Shown one piece after another: positions 45,274-54,872 of a stretch of DNA of 64,000 nucleotides. The stretch is from positions 186,001 to 250,000 of the forward strand of contig NZ_QFHO01000003.1 of assembly GCF_004920835.1 (NCBI RefSeq), written 5' to 3'. Under the pieces are notes generated by a model. The model worked only from the letters and a program-made list of their open reading frames with translations. It was not told the origin of the DNA and searched no databases. A program made the translations under genes and the position numbers. The DNA is from Stenotrophomonas maltophilia. Its GTDB lineage: Bacteria; Pseudomonadota; Gammaproteobacteria; Xanthomonadales; Xanthomonadaceae. Each line of letters starts with the position of its first letter. The first letter of the stretch is position 1.

Positions 45274-46341
45274 GTGGAAGGATTCAGGAACGAAGGATTC
45301 GTCGAGGTCGCGGTGGTCGAGTACCCGGGAGGCGATCCCTCGGCCGCCTCGGTGCTGGCAGAGATGGCGCACGTGGCCAATCGCCTGGCCCAGCAGCAGC
45401 GCCGGCCGTTCAAGCGCGTGTTGGTTACCCGCTGGATCGTGCCGGCCAGTCAGACCGGCGTGCATCGCATCGCCGGTGCGGAAATGCTCGATGCCGCCAT
45501 TCCCGCAGTGATCGCGGTGCCGGGCCAGATCAGCCCCGGAGCCTGCCTGCGTGCCGACGAGATCCTGCTGGACTGGCTGCGGGCTCATTACGACGGCGGC
45601 AGCCTTCTGGCGGCCGCCAGTGATGGCGTAAGCGTACTGGCACGCGCCGGATTGCTGGCCGGGCGCACCGTCAGTGGACCTGATCTGGCGCGGCATCCCG
45701 GGCTGCAGGCACAGGCTGCCAGCTGGGTGCCGAGTGAACGCGCACTGGTCGATGACGGCGACCTGTTGACCGTTGGCGGTTCGCAGGCCTGGCGCTTCCT
45801 GGCGCTGCGCCTGCTGTACCGGTTGCACGGGCAGGGCGTGGCCAGCGCGGTGGCACAGCAGTTGGGAATCACCGTGCCGGCGACGATCCAGCAGGATCTG
45901 GAGCGTTTCAGCGCCAACTTCGCCCATGGCGATCGCGATGTGCTGAAAGCGCAGCGTTGGTTGCATACCACAGCAGCACGCGGCGCTACTCTCGCCGCGA
46001 TCTGCGAGATTGCCGGGCTTGAGCCGCGGACGCTGCAGCGACGCTTCCTGCGGGCCACGGGGCTGCGCCCCATCGAGTACTGCCAGCGGCTGCGCATCGC
46101 CAAGGCGCAGACCCTGCTCCAGCAGGGGGCAGGCATCGATGAAGTGGCCTGGGGCGTGGGCTACGCGGATCAGAGTGCCTTCCGGCGTCTGTTCCTGCGC
46201 ATTGTCGGCATGACGCCGGCCAATTATCGCCGCCATGTCAACAGCAAGCGGCGTGAACGGCCGTTGATGCCATCGGTGGCGGGCAGCCTGCGCGGTCTGC
46301 AGGTCCCCTCGGCACTGCAGTTGGGACGCAGTGCGGCCTAG
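45274..46341 (+). CDS. GlxA-type AraC-family transcriptional regulator
   Basis: 355 residues from GTG 45274, which has GAGGAGG 6 nt upstream; the ATG at 45244 has none. N-terminal DJ-1/PfpI-like domain (residues 1-180, 'GACLRADEILLDWLRAHYDG', 'GSLLAAASDGVSVLARAGLL'). The C-terminal AraC double HTH (about 230-325) contains 'TLAAICEIAGLEPRTLQRRF' and 'IDEVAWGVGYADQSAFRRLF'. Regulates amino-acid/amine or stress genes in relatives; effector unknown. Confidence 0.9.
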   Translation: MEGFRNEGFVEVAVVEYPGGDPSAASVLAEMAHVANRLAQQQRRPFKRVLVTRWIVPASQTGVHRIAGAEMLDAAIPAVIAVPGQISPGACLRADEILLDWLRAHYDGGSLLAAASDGVSVLARAGLLAGRTVSGPDLARHPGLQAQAASWVPSERALVDDGDLLTVGGSQAWRFLALRLLYRLHGQGVASAVAQQLGITVPATIQQDLERFSANFAHGDRDVLKAQRWLHTTAARGATLAAICEIAGLEPRTLQRRFLRATGLRPIEYCQRLRIAKAQTLLQQGAGIDEVAWGVGYADQSAFRRLFLRIVGMTPANYRRHVNSKRRERPLMPSVAGSLRGLQVPSALQLGRSAA

Positions 46342-46422
46342 CGCATGATCAGATGTCGCGCTTGCAACGTGGGCGTGACCCTTCGACCATGCAGCCAGTG
46401 AACGAATGAGGCAGGTGGGCTG

Positions 46423-47226
46423 ATGTCGAGTGTTGGACCGGTGCCGATGCCGGTGGTATTGATTCTCGCGTGCGTGTTGCTGGCGATGGCCGTGGCCCAT
46501 TTATGGCCACGTCGGAAGGACGGGGGGCCGTTACCCTCGGCGGCAAGCATGGTGCTGGACATGTTGCTGATCGGCCTGCTCTTTGGCCGCATCAGTTTCG
46601 TTGCCTTGAACCTTGCCTTGTATCGCGAGGCACCCTGGAGCATTCTGCAGATCGCAGACGGCGGCTACCACCTGCCGGTAGTGCTTGTTGCCGGGCTGGC
46701 GTGGGGGCTGTGGCGATTGCGGCGTTGGCGCCCACTGCGCGCGCCGGTACTGGTCGGCGCGTTGATTGGTATGTTGCTATGGGCAGGTGGCAGTCAGCTG
46801 CTGTCAGCCTGGCAGGAACGGCAGATGCCGCTGCCGACGTTGCAGGTGGCTGATCTGCAGGGCGGGAAGGTTGATCTGCAGCAGTTCAAGGGTAAACCGC
46901 TGGTACTGAATCTCTGGGCGACCTGGTGCGGGCCCTGCCGGCGCGAGATGCCGGTGCTGGCGGCGGCACAGCAGGCACACGCGGATGTGCAGTTCGTATT
47001 CCTCAACCAGGGCGAAACCCTGGGCGAGGTCCAGGGTTTCATCGCCGGCGAGCGGCTCATACTCGGCAACGTGTTGCTCGACGATGACGCTGCAGCATCC
47101 ACCGTGCTCGGCGTGCAGGCCTACCCGTCGACCCTCTTCTTCGATGCCGAAGGACGCCTGCGCGAACTGCACCTCGGCGAACTGACCGCAGCCGGTCTTG
47201 AACACAAACTGCGCCGGCTGCGGTAG
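46423..47226 (+). CDS. Membrane-anchored TlpA-like thioredoxin
   Basis: 267 residues. Several N-terminal hydrophobic helices (residues about 8-120) with a Lgt-like pattern ('LLIGLLFGRISFVALNLALY') precede a thioredoxin domain with WCGPC in 'WATWCGPCRREMPVLAAA' and the cis-Pro in 'VQAYPSTLFFD'. A periplasmic thiol-disulfide enzyme. 30 bp from dsbG, so likely an operon supplying reducing power to it. Confidence 0.87.
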   Translation: MSSVGPVPMPVVLILACVLLAMAVAHLWPRRKDGGPLPSAASMVLDMLLIGLLFGRISFVALNLALYREAPWSILQIADGGYHLPVVLVAGLAWGLWRLRRWRPLRAPVLVGALIGMLLWAGGSQLLSAWQERQMPLPTLQVADLQGGKVDLQQFKGKPLVLNLWATWCGPCRREMPVLAAAQQAHADVQFVFLNQGETLGEVQGFIAGERLILGNVLLDDDAAASTVLGVQAYPSTLFFDAEGRLRELHLGELTAAGLEHKLRRLR

Positions 47227-47256
47227 CCTGCGCGGGCATCTCACTACGGAGTTCCC

Positions 47257-48099
47257 ATGTTGTCGACTTCCCTGCGCACCGTTCCTGCGGTGCTGTTGCT
47301 GCCGGTCATGCTGGCATTGGCCGCCTGCAGCCAGGCACAGACACCGCCGGGCAAGACCGCCGCGGCACCGGCAGCAAGTGCTGCGGCCTCCGCCGCCAAG
47401 GGCGACCGCCCCGCTGTGCTGAAGGGCATCGAGAAGCATGGCTTCGAGGTTGTTGCCGAATTCGACGCCCCCGGTGGCCTGCGTGGCTTTGCCGGCGTGG
47501 TCGGTGGCCAGCAGCCGGCCGCGGCTTACGTCACTGCCGATGGCAAGCATGTACTGGTTGGCAGCCTGTTCGATGCCGAGGGCAACGACGTGGCCGCCGA
47601 GGCCGTTGAGAAACTGGTTGCGCAGCCGATGTCGGCCAAAATGTGGACCAAGCTGGAGGCCAGCGCGTGGGTGCGCGATGGCAAGGCCGACGCGCCGCGG
47701 GTGGTCTACACCTTCAGCGATGCCAACTGCCCGTACTGCCACAAGTTCTGGGAAGCGGCGCGTCCGTGGGTCGATGCGGGCAAGGTCCAGCTGCGTCACA
47801 TCATGGTCGGTGTGATCCGCGAAGACAGTCCGGCCAAGGCGGCCGCCATCCTTGCTGCGCGTGATCCGAGTGCAGCGCTGCTGCAGAATGAGCATGAGTT
47901 CGATCGCGGTGGCATCAAAGCGCTGCCGAACATCAGTCGCGAGATCGCTGGCAAGCTCGACGCGAACCAGGTGCTGATGATCGAGATGGGCTTCCAGGGC
48001 ACGCCAGGCATCCTGTTCCAGGATGCGCAGGGCCAGGTGCAGCGTCGCGCCGGCCTGCCGCAGGGTGCCGACCTGCAGACGGTGCTGGGCCCGCGCTGA
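47257..48099 (+). CDS. dsbG: DsbG-like thiol:disulfide interchange lipoprotein
   Basis: 280 residues. A signal peptide with lipobox 'LALAACSQ' predicts anchoring, unusual for DsbG, which is normally soluble. An N-terminal dimerisation domain is followed by a thioredoxin fold with CPYC in 'FSDANCPYCHKFWEAA' and 'GTPGILFQDAQGQVQRRAGL'. DsbG protects single cysteines from over-oxidation and isomerises disulfides. Confidence 0.88.
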   Translation: MLSTSLRTVPAVLLLPVMLALAACSQAQTPPGKTAAAPAASAAASAAKGDRPAVLKGIEKHGFEVVAEFDAPGGLRGFAGVVGGQQPAAAYVTADGKHVLVGSLFDAEGNDVAAEAVEKLVAQPMSAKMWTKLEASAWVRDGKADAPRVVYTFSDANCPYCHKFWEAARPWVDAGKVQLRHIMVGVIREDSPAKAAAILAARDPSAALLQNEHEFDRGGIKALPNISREIAGKLDANQVLMIEMGFQGTPGILFQDAQGQVQRRAGLPQGADLQTVLGPR

Positions 48100-48128
48100 G
48101 CCGCGACTCTCATCGTGAATGACCCACG

Positions 48129-48163
48129 GGCCCGCATGGCAGCATGCGGGCCTGTTGCTTTTC
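48129..48163 (+). terminator. Intrinsic terminator after dsbG
   Basis: Perfect 10-bp stem GGCCCGCATG/CATGCGGGCC (48129-48138, 48143-48152) with a T-rich tail (TGTTGCTTTTC). Confidence 0.75.
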
Positions 48164-48241
48164 GTGATCAAAACCGACATTGCGGCCTGCGCATGACTTG
48201 TTCGTCATCACGTCTGAATAGTGACTGACATCAAGCCTCGC

Positions 48242-48261
48242 GCCTTGATTCCAATCAAGGC
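48242..48261 (+). promoter_or_regulatory. FNR/ANR-type box
   Basis: Perfect consensus TTGAT-N4-ATCAA (48245-48258), extended to 8-bp arms GCCTTGAT/ATCAAGGC. It lies 352 bp before the porin gene that heads the acid-resistance cluster, pointing to induction when oxygen is low. No clear -10 at the class II distance; a GGAATAC near 48295 is a possible extended -10. Confidence 0.78.
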
Positions 48262-48612
48262 CAAAAACGACAGGTGAATTAGCCTGTGACGCATGGAATA
48301 CAGCGTCAATGCGCGATGGATGCCGCGCTCGCCACGCCCTGATCAGGGTCGGCCGGCTCAGCCATTCACGACAACCTCACCCCGTGCTTGTTACCCAGAC
48401 CGCTGCGGCCGCCACCTCTCTGGCAGCGCGGCCTTGTTGGCGTCGACATTGGTGTGGGCAGGACAGTGTCATCGTCCTGTGGCCTGCGATGTGCAGGCTG
48501 ACTGGTGTCGTCAACGCAGTATCCGCATTTCCAGCAACGGTAACGTGAGGCCGGAGCGGCGCATGCGTGCGTCCCGCCATCGCGCTGCGAGTGTTTTTCC
48601 AGGGAGGATGCA
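48262..48612 (+). other. 351-bp region, probable long leader of the porin transcript
   Basis: No convincing gene: plus and minus frames lack credible starts and protein character. GC-rich dyads (e.g. AGGAC...GTCCT around 48459-48480) could fold in the 5' leader. GGGAGG precedes the porin start. Confidence 0.4.
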
Positions 48613-50046
48613 ATGCGCTTGGCGGTAGTGAGTCTGGCCTGTTTGACCGCGTTGGTGATCACACCGGCGTATGCGCAGCAGGATGACCGGGAGGACGCGC
48701 AGGCCCTGCGCCGTGAGATCGCGGCCATGCGGCAGGCACTTGAAGGCATGCAGCAGCGCTTGGACCGTCTCGAGCGGCACGATGGGGCTGCTGTACCCGC
48801 CAGCGCATCGCTGCCAGCTCCCGTGATCGCACCCACCGGTACCGCCAACCTGCTGCACCCTACCCAGGTGCCGGGCGTGGCGCCGCCGGTGCTGCCACTG
48901 CGCGAATCGGTGGCCGATCCGTCCACCGCTGCGTCGCGTCCCGACAGTGCTGCTGGTCCGACCGATCCCGATCTGAAGGGCTTCTTCGCTATTCCAGGTA
49001 CCGACACGGTGATCCGTATCGGCGGCTACGCCAAACTCGATGCCATCGCCGATTCGCGTGGAGCAGGTGACGAGGATCAGTTCATCCCCTCGTCGATGCC
49101 GGTGGGCGGCAATCATCGCGATGTCTCCAACTTCAACATCCACGCCAAGCAGACCCGTTTCAGCTTCGAGGCACGGCGCCCGACCACGCATGGCAACCTG
49201 CGCTTCTACCTGGAGAATGATTTCTTCGGCAGCAGCGATGGCTACCAATTCCGCCTGCGCCATGCCTATGGCCAGCTCGGCAATACCTACGCCGGCTATG
49301 GCTATTCCAGTTTCATGGATCCGGACAGCCTGCCCGATACGCTGGACTTTGCAGGGCCCGGCGGCGCCGGTTACCTGCTGGTGGCAGGCATCCATCACAG
49401 CTTTGCGATGGGCAAGGGCAACACCCTGACCGTCGCTGCAGAAGATCCGAAGACCGAACTTGCCGGTGCCAGCGATGAGCGCGCCGCCGTGAACCGGCTG
49501 CCGGATGTGACGTTGACCGCGCGCATGGAGCGCGATTGGGGCCACCTGCAGTTGGGCGCGGTGGCACGTAGCCTGGCCTACGACGGTGACGATGAGCGCG
49601 ACCGGCGCATGGCCGGTGGCCTGCAGCTGAGCGGCTCGGCATCGGTAGGCGAACGCGACCTGCTGCTGTTCGGCGCTTTGGGTGGGCGCGGCCTCAGCCG
49701 CTACACCGCTGACCTGACCGGCTCCGGACTGGACGCGGTGGTCGGTGCCGATGGCCACCTCGATGCACTGGATCTGCACGGCGGCTTTGTGGGTTACACC
49801 CACTACTGGTCCGAGTTGTGGCGTTCGAACCTGATCTTCGGCCAGCTGACCCTGGAGCGTAATGCTGCACTGGCGGCCGACGCGTTCCGGCAGAGCCGTT
49901 ACGGCGTGTTCAATCTGATCTGGAGCCCGGCACCGTCGTGGACGATGGGCATGGAGCTGCTGTACGGACGTCTGGAACAACAGGGCGGCGCGCGCGGCGA
50001 CACGGTCCGGGTGCAGGGCAGCCTGCAATACAACTTCATCAAATAG
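48613..50046 (+). CDS. DcaP-like trimeric outer-membrane porin
   Basis: 477 residues. Signal peptide ending 'ITPAYAQQ', then a periplasmic coiled coil ('LRREIAAMRQALEGMQQRLD') and a Pro/Ala linker. A 16-strand-type barrel follows, starting at 'IRIGGYAKLDAIADSRGAGD' and ending in the outer-membrane C-terminal Phe region 'SLQYNFIK'. DcaP-type porins take up negatively charged or dicarboxylic compounds. It heads the cluster with AdiC- and AdiA-like genes. Confidence 0.88.
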   Translation: MRLAVVSLACLTALVITPAYAQQDDREDAQALRREIAAMRQALEGMQQRLDRLERHDGAAVPASASLPAPVIAPTGTANLLHPTQVPGVAPPVLPLRESVADPSTAASRPDSAAGPTDPDLKGFFAIPGTDTVIRIGGYAKLDAIADSRGAGDEDQFIPSSMPVGGNHRDVSNFNIHAKQTRFSFEARRPTTHGNLRFYLENDFFGSSDGYQFRLRHAYGQLGNTYAGYGYSSFMDPDSLPDTLDFAGPGGAGYLLVAGIHHSFAMGKGNTLTVAAEDPKTELAGASDERAAVNRLPDVTLTARMERDWGHLQLGAVARSLAYDGDDERDRRMAGGLQLSGSASVGERDLLLFGALGGRGLSRYTADLTGSGLDAVVGADGHLDALDLHGGFVGYTHYWSELWRSNLIFGQLTLERNAALAADAFRQSRYGVFNLIWSPAPSWTMGMELLYGRLEQQGGARGDTVRVQGSLQYNFIK

Positions 50047-50122
50047 GCGCCAGCGGTCGTACGCCAGCGTAACCGTCCCCACGCCCGGTTGTACCGGGCT
50101 CATGCCAGTACAGGAGATTGTC

Positions 50123-51475
50123 ATGGCAGAAGCAAAGAAAATCGGGGTGGTCGGAGCCACCTTCCTCGTCGCCGGCAACATGATGGGCTCAGGCGTGTTC
50201 CTGCTGCCATCCAGCCTGGCCAAGATTGGTACCGCCTCTATCTGGGGCTGGCTGATCACCACCGCGGGCGCGCTGCTGCTGGCCTTCGTGTTCGCCAAGC
50301 TGGGCAAGCTGGCACCCAAGGCGGGCGGCCCCTACGCCTATGCGCGTGACTGGTTCGGGCCCTACATGGGCTTCCAGACCAACACCATCTACTGGTTCGC
50401 CAACTGGATCGGCAACGTCGCCATCCCGATCGCGGCGGTCGGCTACTTCAGCTACTTCTTCCCGATCCTGTCCGAGCCGCTGGTGCGCTGCATCGCGGTG
50501 CTGGTGCTGGTGTGGGCGCTGAGCTTCGCCAACATGATCGGCCCGGCATTCGTCAGCCGCGTGCAGACGGTCACCACCAGCTTCGCACTGGTGCCGATCC
50601 TGGGCATCGCCATCTTCGGCTGGTTCTTCTTCGATGCCGACATCTTCAAGGGCGCCTACAACGTGTCCGGCGAGTCGAACTTCGGCGCGATCTCCAGTGC
50701 CGCGGCACTGACCCTGTGGGCCTTCATTGGCGTCGAATCCGCTTCGGTCACCGCCGGTGTGGTGGAGAACCCGGAAAAGAACGTGGCCCGCGCCACCCTG
50801 GCCGGCGTGTTCCTCGCCGCCATCGCCTACATCGCAAGCTCCTCGGTGATCATGGGCATGGTCCCCAACGGTGAACTGCAGACCTCCGATGCACCGTTCG
50901 CGCTGGCTGCGGCCAAGGCGGTGGGCGGCTGGGGCGGGGCGCTGGTCAGCCTGTGTGCCTTCGTTGGTGCCGCCGGTTCGCTGGGTGGCTGGATCCTGCT
51001 GACCGCGCAGAGTGCCAAGGCAGCGTCCGACGATGGCCTGTTCCCGAGCATCTTCAGCAAGACCAACAAGGATGACGTGCCGGTCAAGGGCGTGCTGATC
51101 GTAGCGGTGCTGATGACCCTGGCGGTGCTGGTGACCTCCACCTCGAAGACCGCCTCGGCCCAGTTCGACGTGATCACTTCGGCGGCGGTGGTGCTGACGC
51201 TGCTGCCGTACATCTATTCGTGCGTGGCCTGCTACTTCGTGGTGGAGCGGTCGCACACGCTGGTGCACACCGGTGCGTTCTGGACCCTGACCAGCCTGAC
51301 GGTCGTGTACTGCCTGTGGGCGATCTACGGCTCGTCGGGAACGATCGTGCAGTACGCCTTCCTGTTCGTGCTGTTCATCACCGTGTTCTATCCCTTCTTC
51401 AGCGAGGAGCGTCGCCAACAGCGGCAGCGTTCCCGCGAGGCGGCGGCAATTTCGTCCGGCGCCCAGCGTTCCTGA
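50123..51475 (+). CDS. AdiC-like amino acid/amine antiporter
   Basis: 450 residues from ATG 50123 with AGGAG upstream. APC superfamily, 12 membrane helices. The substrate loop 'GNMMGSGVFLLPSSLAKIG' and 'WAFIGVESASVTAGVVENPE' match arginine:agmatine antiporters (AdiC; the Trp in 'WAFIGVES' is a substrate-stacking residue). Exchanges external amino acid for the decarboxylated amine, exporting one proton equivalent. 20 bp upstream of the decarboxylase. Confidence 0.9.
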   Translation: MAEAKKIGVVGATFLVAGNMMGSGVFLLPSSLAKIGTASIWGWLITTAGALLLAFVFAKLGKLAPKAGGPYAYARDWFGPYMGFQTNTIYWFANWIGNVAIPIAAVGYFSYFFPILSEPLVRCIAVLVLVWALSFANMIGPAFVSRVQTVTTSFALVPILGIAIFGWFFFDADIFKGAYNVSGESNFGAISSAAALTLWAFIGVESASVTAGVVENPEKNVARATLAGVFLAAIAYIASSSVIMGMVPNGELQTSDAPFALAAAKAVGGWGGALVSLCAFVGAAGSLGGWILLTAQSAKAASDDGLFPSIFSKTNKDDVPVKGVLIVAVLMTLAVLVTSTSKTASAQFDVITSAAVVLTLLPYIYSCVACYFVVERSHTLVHTGAFWTLTSLTVVYCLWAIYGSSGTIVQYAFLFVLFITVFYPFFSEERRQQRQRSREAAAISSGAQRS

Positions 51476-51495
51476 GTTAGACAAGGAGAATCAAC

Positions 51496-53784
51496 GTGTA
51501 TTTCAAGTCTCTGGATTATCCGGTCATCGTCATTGACGGTGACTACGACTCGCCGCGCATCGGCGGCATCCTCATCCGTGCGCTGGTGGAAGAGCTACGC
51601 AGCAATGACCAGCGCGTGCTGTGCGGCCTGAACCTGGATGACGCCCGTGCCGGCGCCCGCACCTATGTGGCTGCTTCGGCGGTGCTGATCTCGATCGACG
51701 GCAGCGAGGAGGTCGATGGCGAGTTCCAGCGCCTGACCGCCTTCCTGCGCGAGCAGAGTGCGCGCCGGGCCAACCTGCCGGTATTCCTGTACGGCGAGCG
51801 CCGTACCATCGAGAAGGTGCCGAGCAAGCTGCTCAAGTACATCCATGGCTTCATCTTCCTGTTCGAAGACACCAAGAGCTTCATCTCGCGTCAGGTGATG
51901 CGTGCGGCCGAAGACTACATGCAGAACCTGCTGCCGCCGTTCTTCAAGGCGCTGATCCACCACGCGGCGGAGTCGAACTATTCCTGGCATACGCCTGGCC
52001 ATGCCGGTGGCGTGGCCTTCACCAAGTCACCGGTCGGGCGCGCCTTCCACCAGTTCTACGGTGAGAACACGCTGCGCAGCGATCTGTCGATTTCGGTGCC
52101 GGAGCTGGGCTCGCTGCTGGACCACACCGGCCCGATCAAGGAGGCCGAGGACGAGGCCGCGCGCAACTTCGGCGCCGACCACACCTTCTTCGTCACCAAC
52201 GGTACGTCGACGGCCAACAAGATCGTGTGGCACGGTACCGTGGCCCGTGGCGACGTGGTGTTCGTCGACCGCAACTGCCACAAGTCGCTGCTGCATTCGC
52301 TGATCATGACCGGCGCGGTACCGGTGTATTTCACGCCCAGCCGCAATGCGCACGGCATCATCGGCCCGATCAGCCTGGACCAATTCACCCCGGAATCCCT
52401 GCAGCAGAGCATCGCGGCCAATCCGCTGGCCAGCCAGGCCTACCAGGCCGGTTCCAAGCCGCGTATCGCGGTGGTGACCAACTCGACCTACGACGGCCTG
52501 TGCTACAACGCCGAGAAAATCGCGGAGGAGATCGGCAGCGCGGTCGACTTCCTGCATTTCGACGAGGCCTGGTACGCCTATGCCGCGTTCCATCCGTTCT
52601 ACGAGAACCACTACGGCATGGCCAAGGGCAAGCCGCGCGAGCAGGATGCGATCATCTTCACCACTCATTCCACGCACAAGCTGTTGGCTGCGTTCTCGCA
52701 GGCCTCGATGATCCACGTGCGCAATTCGGCCAGCCGCGACCTGGACGCTGAACGCTTCAACGAATCGTTCATGATGCATACCTCGACCAGCCCGCATTAC
52801 GGCGTGATCGCGGCGTGTGATGTTGCCTCGAAGATGATGGAAGGCGATGCGGGTCGTTCGCTGGTACAGGAAATGCACGACGAGGCCATCGCCTTCCGCC
52901 GCGCGATGCTGCACGTGCGCGATGACCTCGGTCGCGACGACTGGTGGTTCAGCGTGTGGCAGCCGACCCAGGTCGAGCGCAGCCTGGACAAGGGCGATAC
53001 GCCGGCACCGCTGGTGGCCAAGCGCGAGGAGTGGTACCTGCAGCCGGACGCGCACTGGCACGGTTTCGAGAACCTGGTCGACGACTACGTGCTGATCGAC
53101 CCGATCAAGGTGACCCTGCTGACCCCGGGCCTGGCGATGGACGGCAGCATGGGCAAGCTGGGCATCCCGGCGGCGGTGCTGAGCAAGTTCCTGTGGGGCC
53201 GCGGCATCACCGTGGAGAAGACCAACCTGTACTCGGTGCTGTTCCTGTTCTCGATGGGCATCACCAAGGGCAAGTGGAGCACCCTGGTCACCGAACTGAT
53301 GGCGTTCAAGGAGCTGTACGACCGAAACGCGCCGCTGACCCAGGCGCTGCCGACGCTGGCCGCCGATTACCCGGTGGCTTACGCCGGCTGGGGCCTGCGC
53401 GACCTGTGCGATGCGCTGCATGCGTTCAACCAGGAGTTCGCGGTGGCTAAGGTGATGCGTGAGATGTACGTGGATCTGCCGACGCCGGTGATGACCCCGG
53501 CCGATGCCTACAACCACTTGGTGAAGGGCGAGATCGAGCGGGTCGACATCGAGCAGATCAGCGGCCGCATTGCCGCGACCATGCTCGTACCGTACCCGCC
53601 GGGCATTCCGACCATCATGCCGGGCGAGCGCTTCGGTGACAGCGACGAGCCGATCATCCAGTCGCTGCGCATCGCCCGCGAGCAGAACGCGCGCTTCCCC
53701 GGCTTCGAGTCGGACGTGCACGGGCTCATCATCGAGCAGGAGGATGGTGCGGTTTCGTACAAGGTGGAGGTGTTGAAGGCCTGA
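51496..53784 (+). CDS. Biodegradative Orn/Lys/Arg decarboxylase (PLP)
   Basis: 762 residues from GTG 51496 with AAGGAGA. Wing domain (1-130), PLP core with the Schiff-base Lys in 'FTTHSTHKLLAAFSQ', His stacking segment 'SWHTPGHAGGVAF', and C-terminal domain ending 'GAVSYKVEVLKA'. Length and motifs fit AdiA/LdcC/SpeF decamers. Consumes a cytoplasmic proton per reaction. Pairing with an AdiC-like antiporter favours arginine, but lysine or ornithine cannot be excluded from sequence alone. Confidence 0.9.
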   Translation: MYFKSLDYPVIVIDGDYDSPRIGGILIRALVEELRSNDQRVLCGLNLDDARAGARTYVAASAVLISIDGSEEVDGEFQRLTAFLREQSARRANLPVFLYGERRTIEKVPSKLLKYIHGFIFLFEDTKSFISRQVMRAAEDYMQNLLPPFFKALIHHAAESNYSWHTPGHAGGVAFTKSPVGRAFHQFYGENTLRSDLSISVPELGSLLDHTGPIKEAEDEAARNFGADHTFFVTNGTSTANKIVWHGTVARGDVVFVDRNCHKSLLHSLIMTGAVPVYFTPSRNAHGIIGPISLDQFTPESLQQSIAANPLASQAYQAGSKPRIAVVTNSTYDGLCYNAEKIAEEIGSAVDFLHFDEAWYAYAAFHPFYENHYGMAKGKPREQDAIIFTTHSTHKLLAAFSQASMIHVRNSASRDLDAERFNESFMMHTSTSPHYGVIAACDVASKMMEGDAGRSLVQEMHDEAIAFRRAMLHVRDDLGRDDWWFSVWQPTQVERSLDKGDTPAPLVAKREEWYLQPDAHWHGFENLVDDYVLIDPIKVTLLTPGLAMDGSMGKLGIPAAVLSKFLWGRGITVEKTNLYSVLFLFSMGITKGKWSTLVTELMAFKELYDRNAPLTQALPTLAADYPVAYAGWGLRDLCDALHAFNQEFAVAKVMREMYVDLPTPVMTPADAYNHLVKGEIERVDIEQISGRIAATMLVPYPPGIPTIMPGERFGDSDEPIIQSLRIAREQNARFPGFESDVHGLIIEQEDGAVSYKVEVLKA

Positions 53785-53812
53785 CCGGCAACGGTCGGCC
53801 CTTCGACGACCG

Positions 53813-54715
53813 ATGGATACCGCGCGCGAGCAACGCATCCTGACGTTCTCGATCGGGGTCACCCTTGCGGTGAGCGCGGTTGGTTTCAGTGGTGGCCTGC
53901 TGGTGGGATCGCAGGCCATCCTGTTCGACGGCGTGTACAGCCTGGTCGACGTTGCCCTGACCCTGGTGTCGTTGTCGGTGTTGCGGCTGGTGGCGCGGGA
54001 ACAGAGCCCACGCTTCCAGTACGGCTATTGGCACCTGGAGCCGATGGTCGAGGCGCTGGGCGGTGTGATCCTGTCGCTGGCCTGCGTGTACGCGCTGGCC
54101 AACGCCGTGATCGGCCTGACCACGGGCGGGCACGAAGTGAAATTCGGGCCCGCGCTGTGGTGGGCAGCGTTGCTAAGTGCCAGCAACCTGGCGATGGCGG
54201 CGTTCGTCGCGCAGCGGGCGCGGCATCTGCGCTCGGCGCTGCTGTGGCTGGACGTGCGTGGCTGGCTGTTGGGTGGGTTGATGAGCCTGGCGGTGGTACT
54301 GGCCTTCGTGCTGGCACTGGCGCTGCATGGCGGTGAGTGGCACCACTGGGTGCCGTACCTGGATTCGATCGTGCTGGCCTTGATCAGCCTGGCGGTGCTG
54401 CCGGTGCCGGCACGCAGTGCATGGAAGGCCATGCGCGAAGTGCTGCAGGTAGCGCCGGATGATCTGGACGGTCGCGTGCAGCAGGTGATGCAGGCCTTCG
54501 TGGCCGAACGTGGCTATACAGGCTTCACCAGCCACGTGGCGAAGATGGGGCGGATGCGCTTCATCGAGATCCATGTGCTGGCCGACCCGGCCACGCCATT
54601 GGGTTCGGTCGGTGATGTCGACGCGATGCGAGATGAGATCGCGGTGCGATTGGATGCCCGTGCCAGCACGTTCTGGCTGACCATTGATTTTACTGCCGAC
54701 CCGGCGTGGACGTGA
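53813..54715 (+). CDS. Cation diffusion facilitator transporter
   Basis: 300 residues. Six membrane helices, the DxxxD metal site of TM2 ('FDGVYSLVDVALTLVSLSVL'), 'SPRFQYGYWHLEPMVEALGG' and the TM5 Asp in 'YLDSIVLALISL'. A C-terminal cytoplasmic domain ('VAKMGRMRFIEIHVLADPAT') follows. Exports divalent metals (Zn, Fe, Mn) by proton exchange; the metal is not predictable. 28 bp after the decarboxylase, so possibly co-transcribed. Confidence 0.88.
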   Translation: MDTAREQRILTFSIGVTLAVSAVGFSGGLLVGSQAILFDGVYSLVDVALTLVSLSVLRLVAREQSPRFQYGYWHLEPMVEALGGVILSLACVYALANAVIGLTTGGHEVKFGPALWWAALLSASNLAMAAFVAQRARHLRSALLWLDVRGWLLGGLMSLAVVLAFVLALALHGGEWHHWVPYLDSIVLALISLAVLPVPARSAWKAMREVLQVAPDDLDGRVQQVMQAFVAERGYTGFTSHVAKMGRMRFIEIHVLADPATPLGSVGDVDAMRDEIAVRLDARASTFWLTIDFTADPAWT

Positions 54716-54725
54716 CCCCGGAACT

Positions 54726-54790
54726 GTAGAGCCGGGCCCATGCTCGGCTGCTCCACGCGAACGGCAGCCGAGCATGGGCTCGGCTCTGCA
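54726..54790. repeat. SMAG inverted pair
   Basis: GTAGAGCCGGGCCCATG... (54726-54751) and its inverted partner (54764-54790) form a large dyad after the CDF gene. Same family as 43631 and 61041 but a different stem sequence. Confidence 0.85.
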
Positions 54791-54841
54791 GGTGGACGCA
54801 ATCGTTGCGCATGGCGGACTACTCTGTTGCGCCAGTTCCAT

Positions 54842-54872
54842 TTGACCTCAACCAGAGTTGAGGTTGCAGACT
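54842..54872 (+). promoter_or_regulatory. SoxR-type (MerR-family) promoter without an obvious gene
   Basis: CCTCAA-N6-TTGAGG dyad (54846-54863) inside a promoter with -35 TTGACC (54842-54847), a 19-bp spacer and CAGACT as -10 (54867-54872). Dyad, spacing and the overlapping TTGACCTCAA match redox-sensing SoxR boxes. Transcription would run rightward into the 3' end of the convergent tonB-like gene, where no start codon with good context exists on the plus strand. Confidence 0.6.

Noticed and set aside
52027-53919. A 630-codon minus-strand frame opposite the decarboxylase
   Set aside because: Antisense to a well-conserved PLP enzyme; His/Arg/Val-rich translation without domain features.
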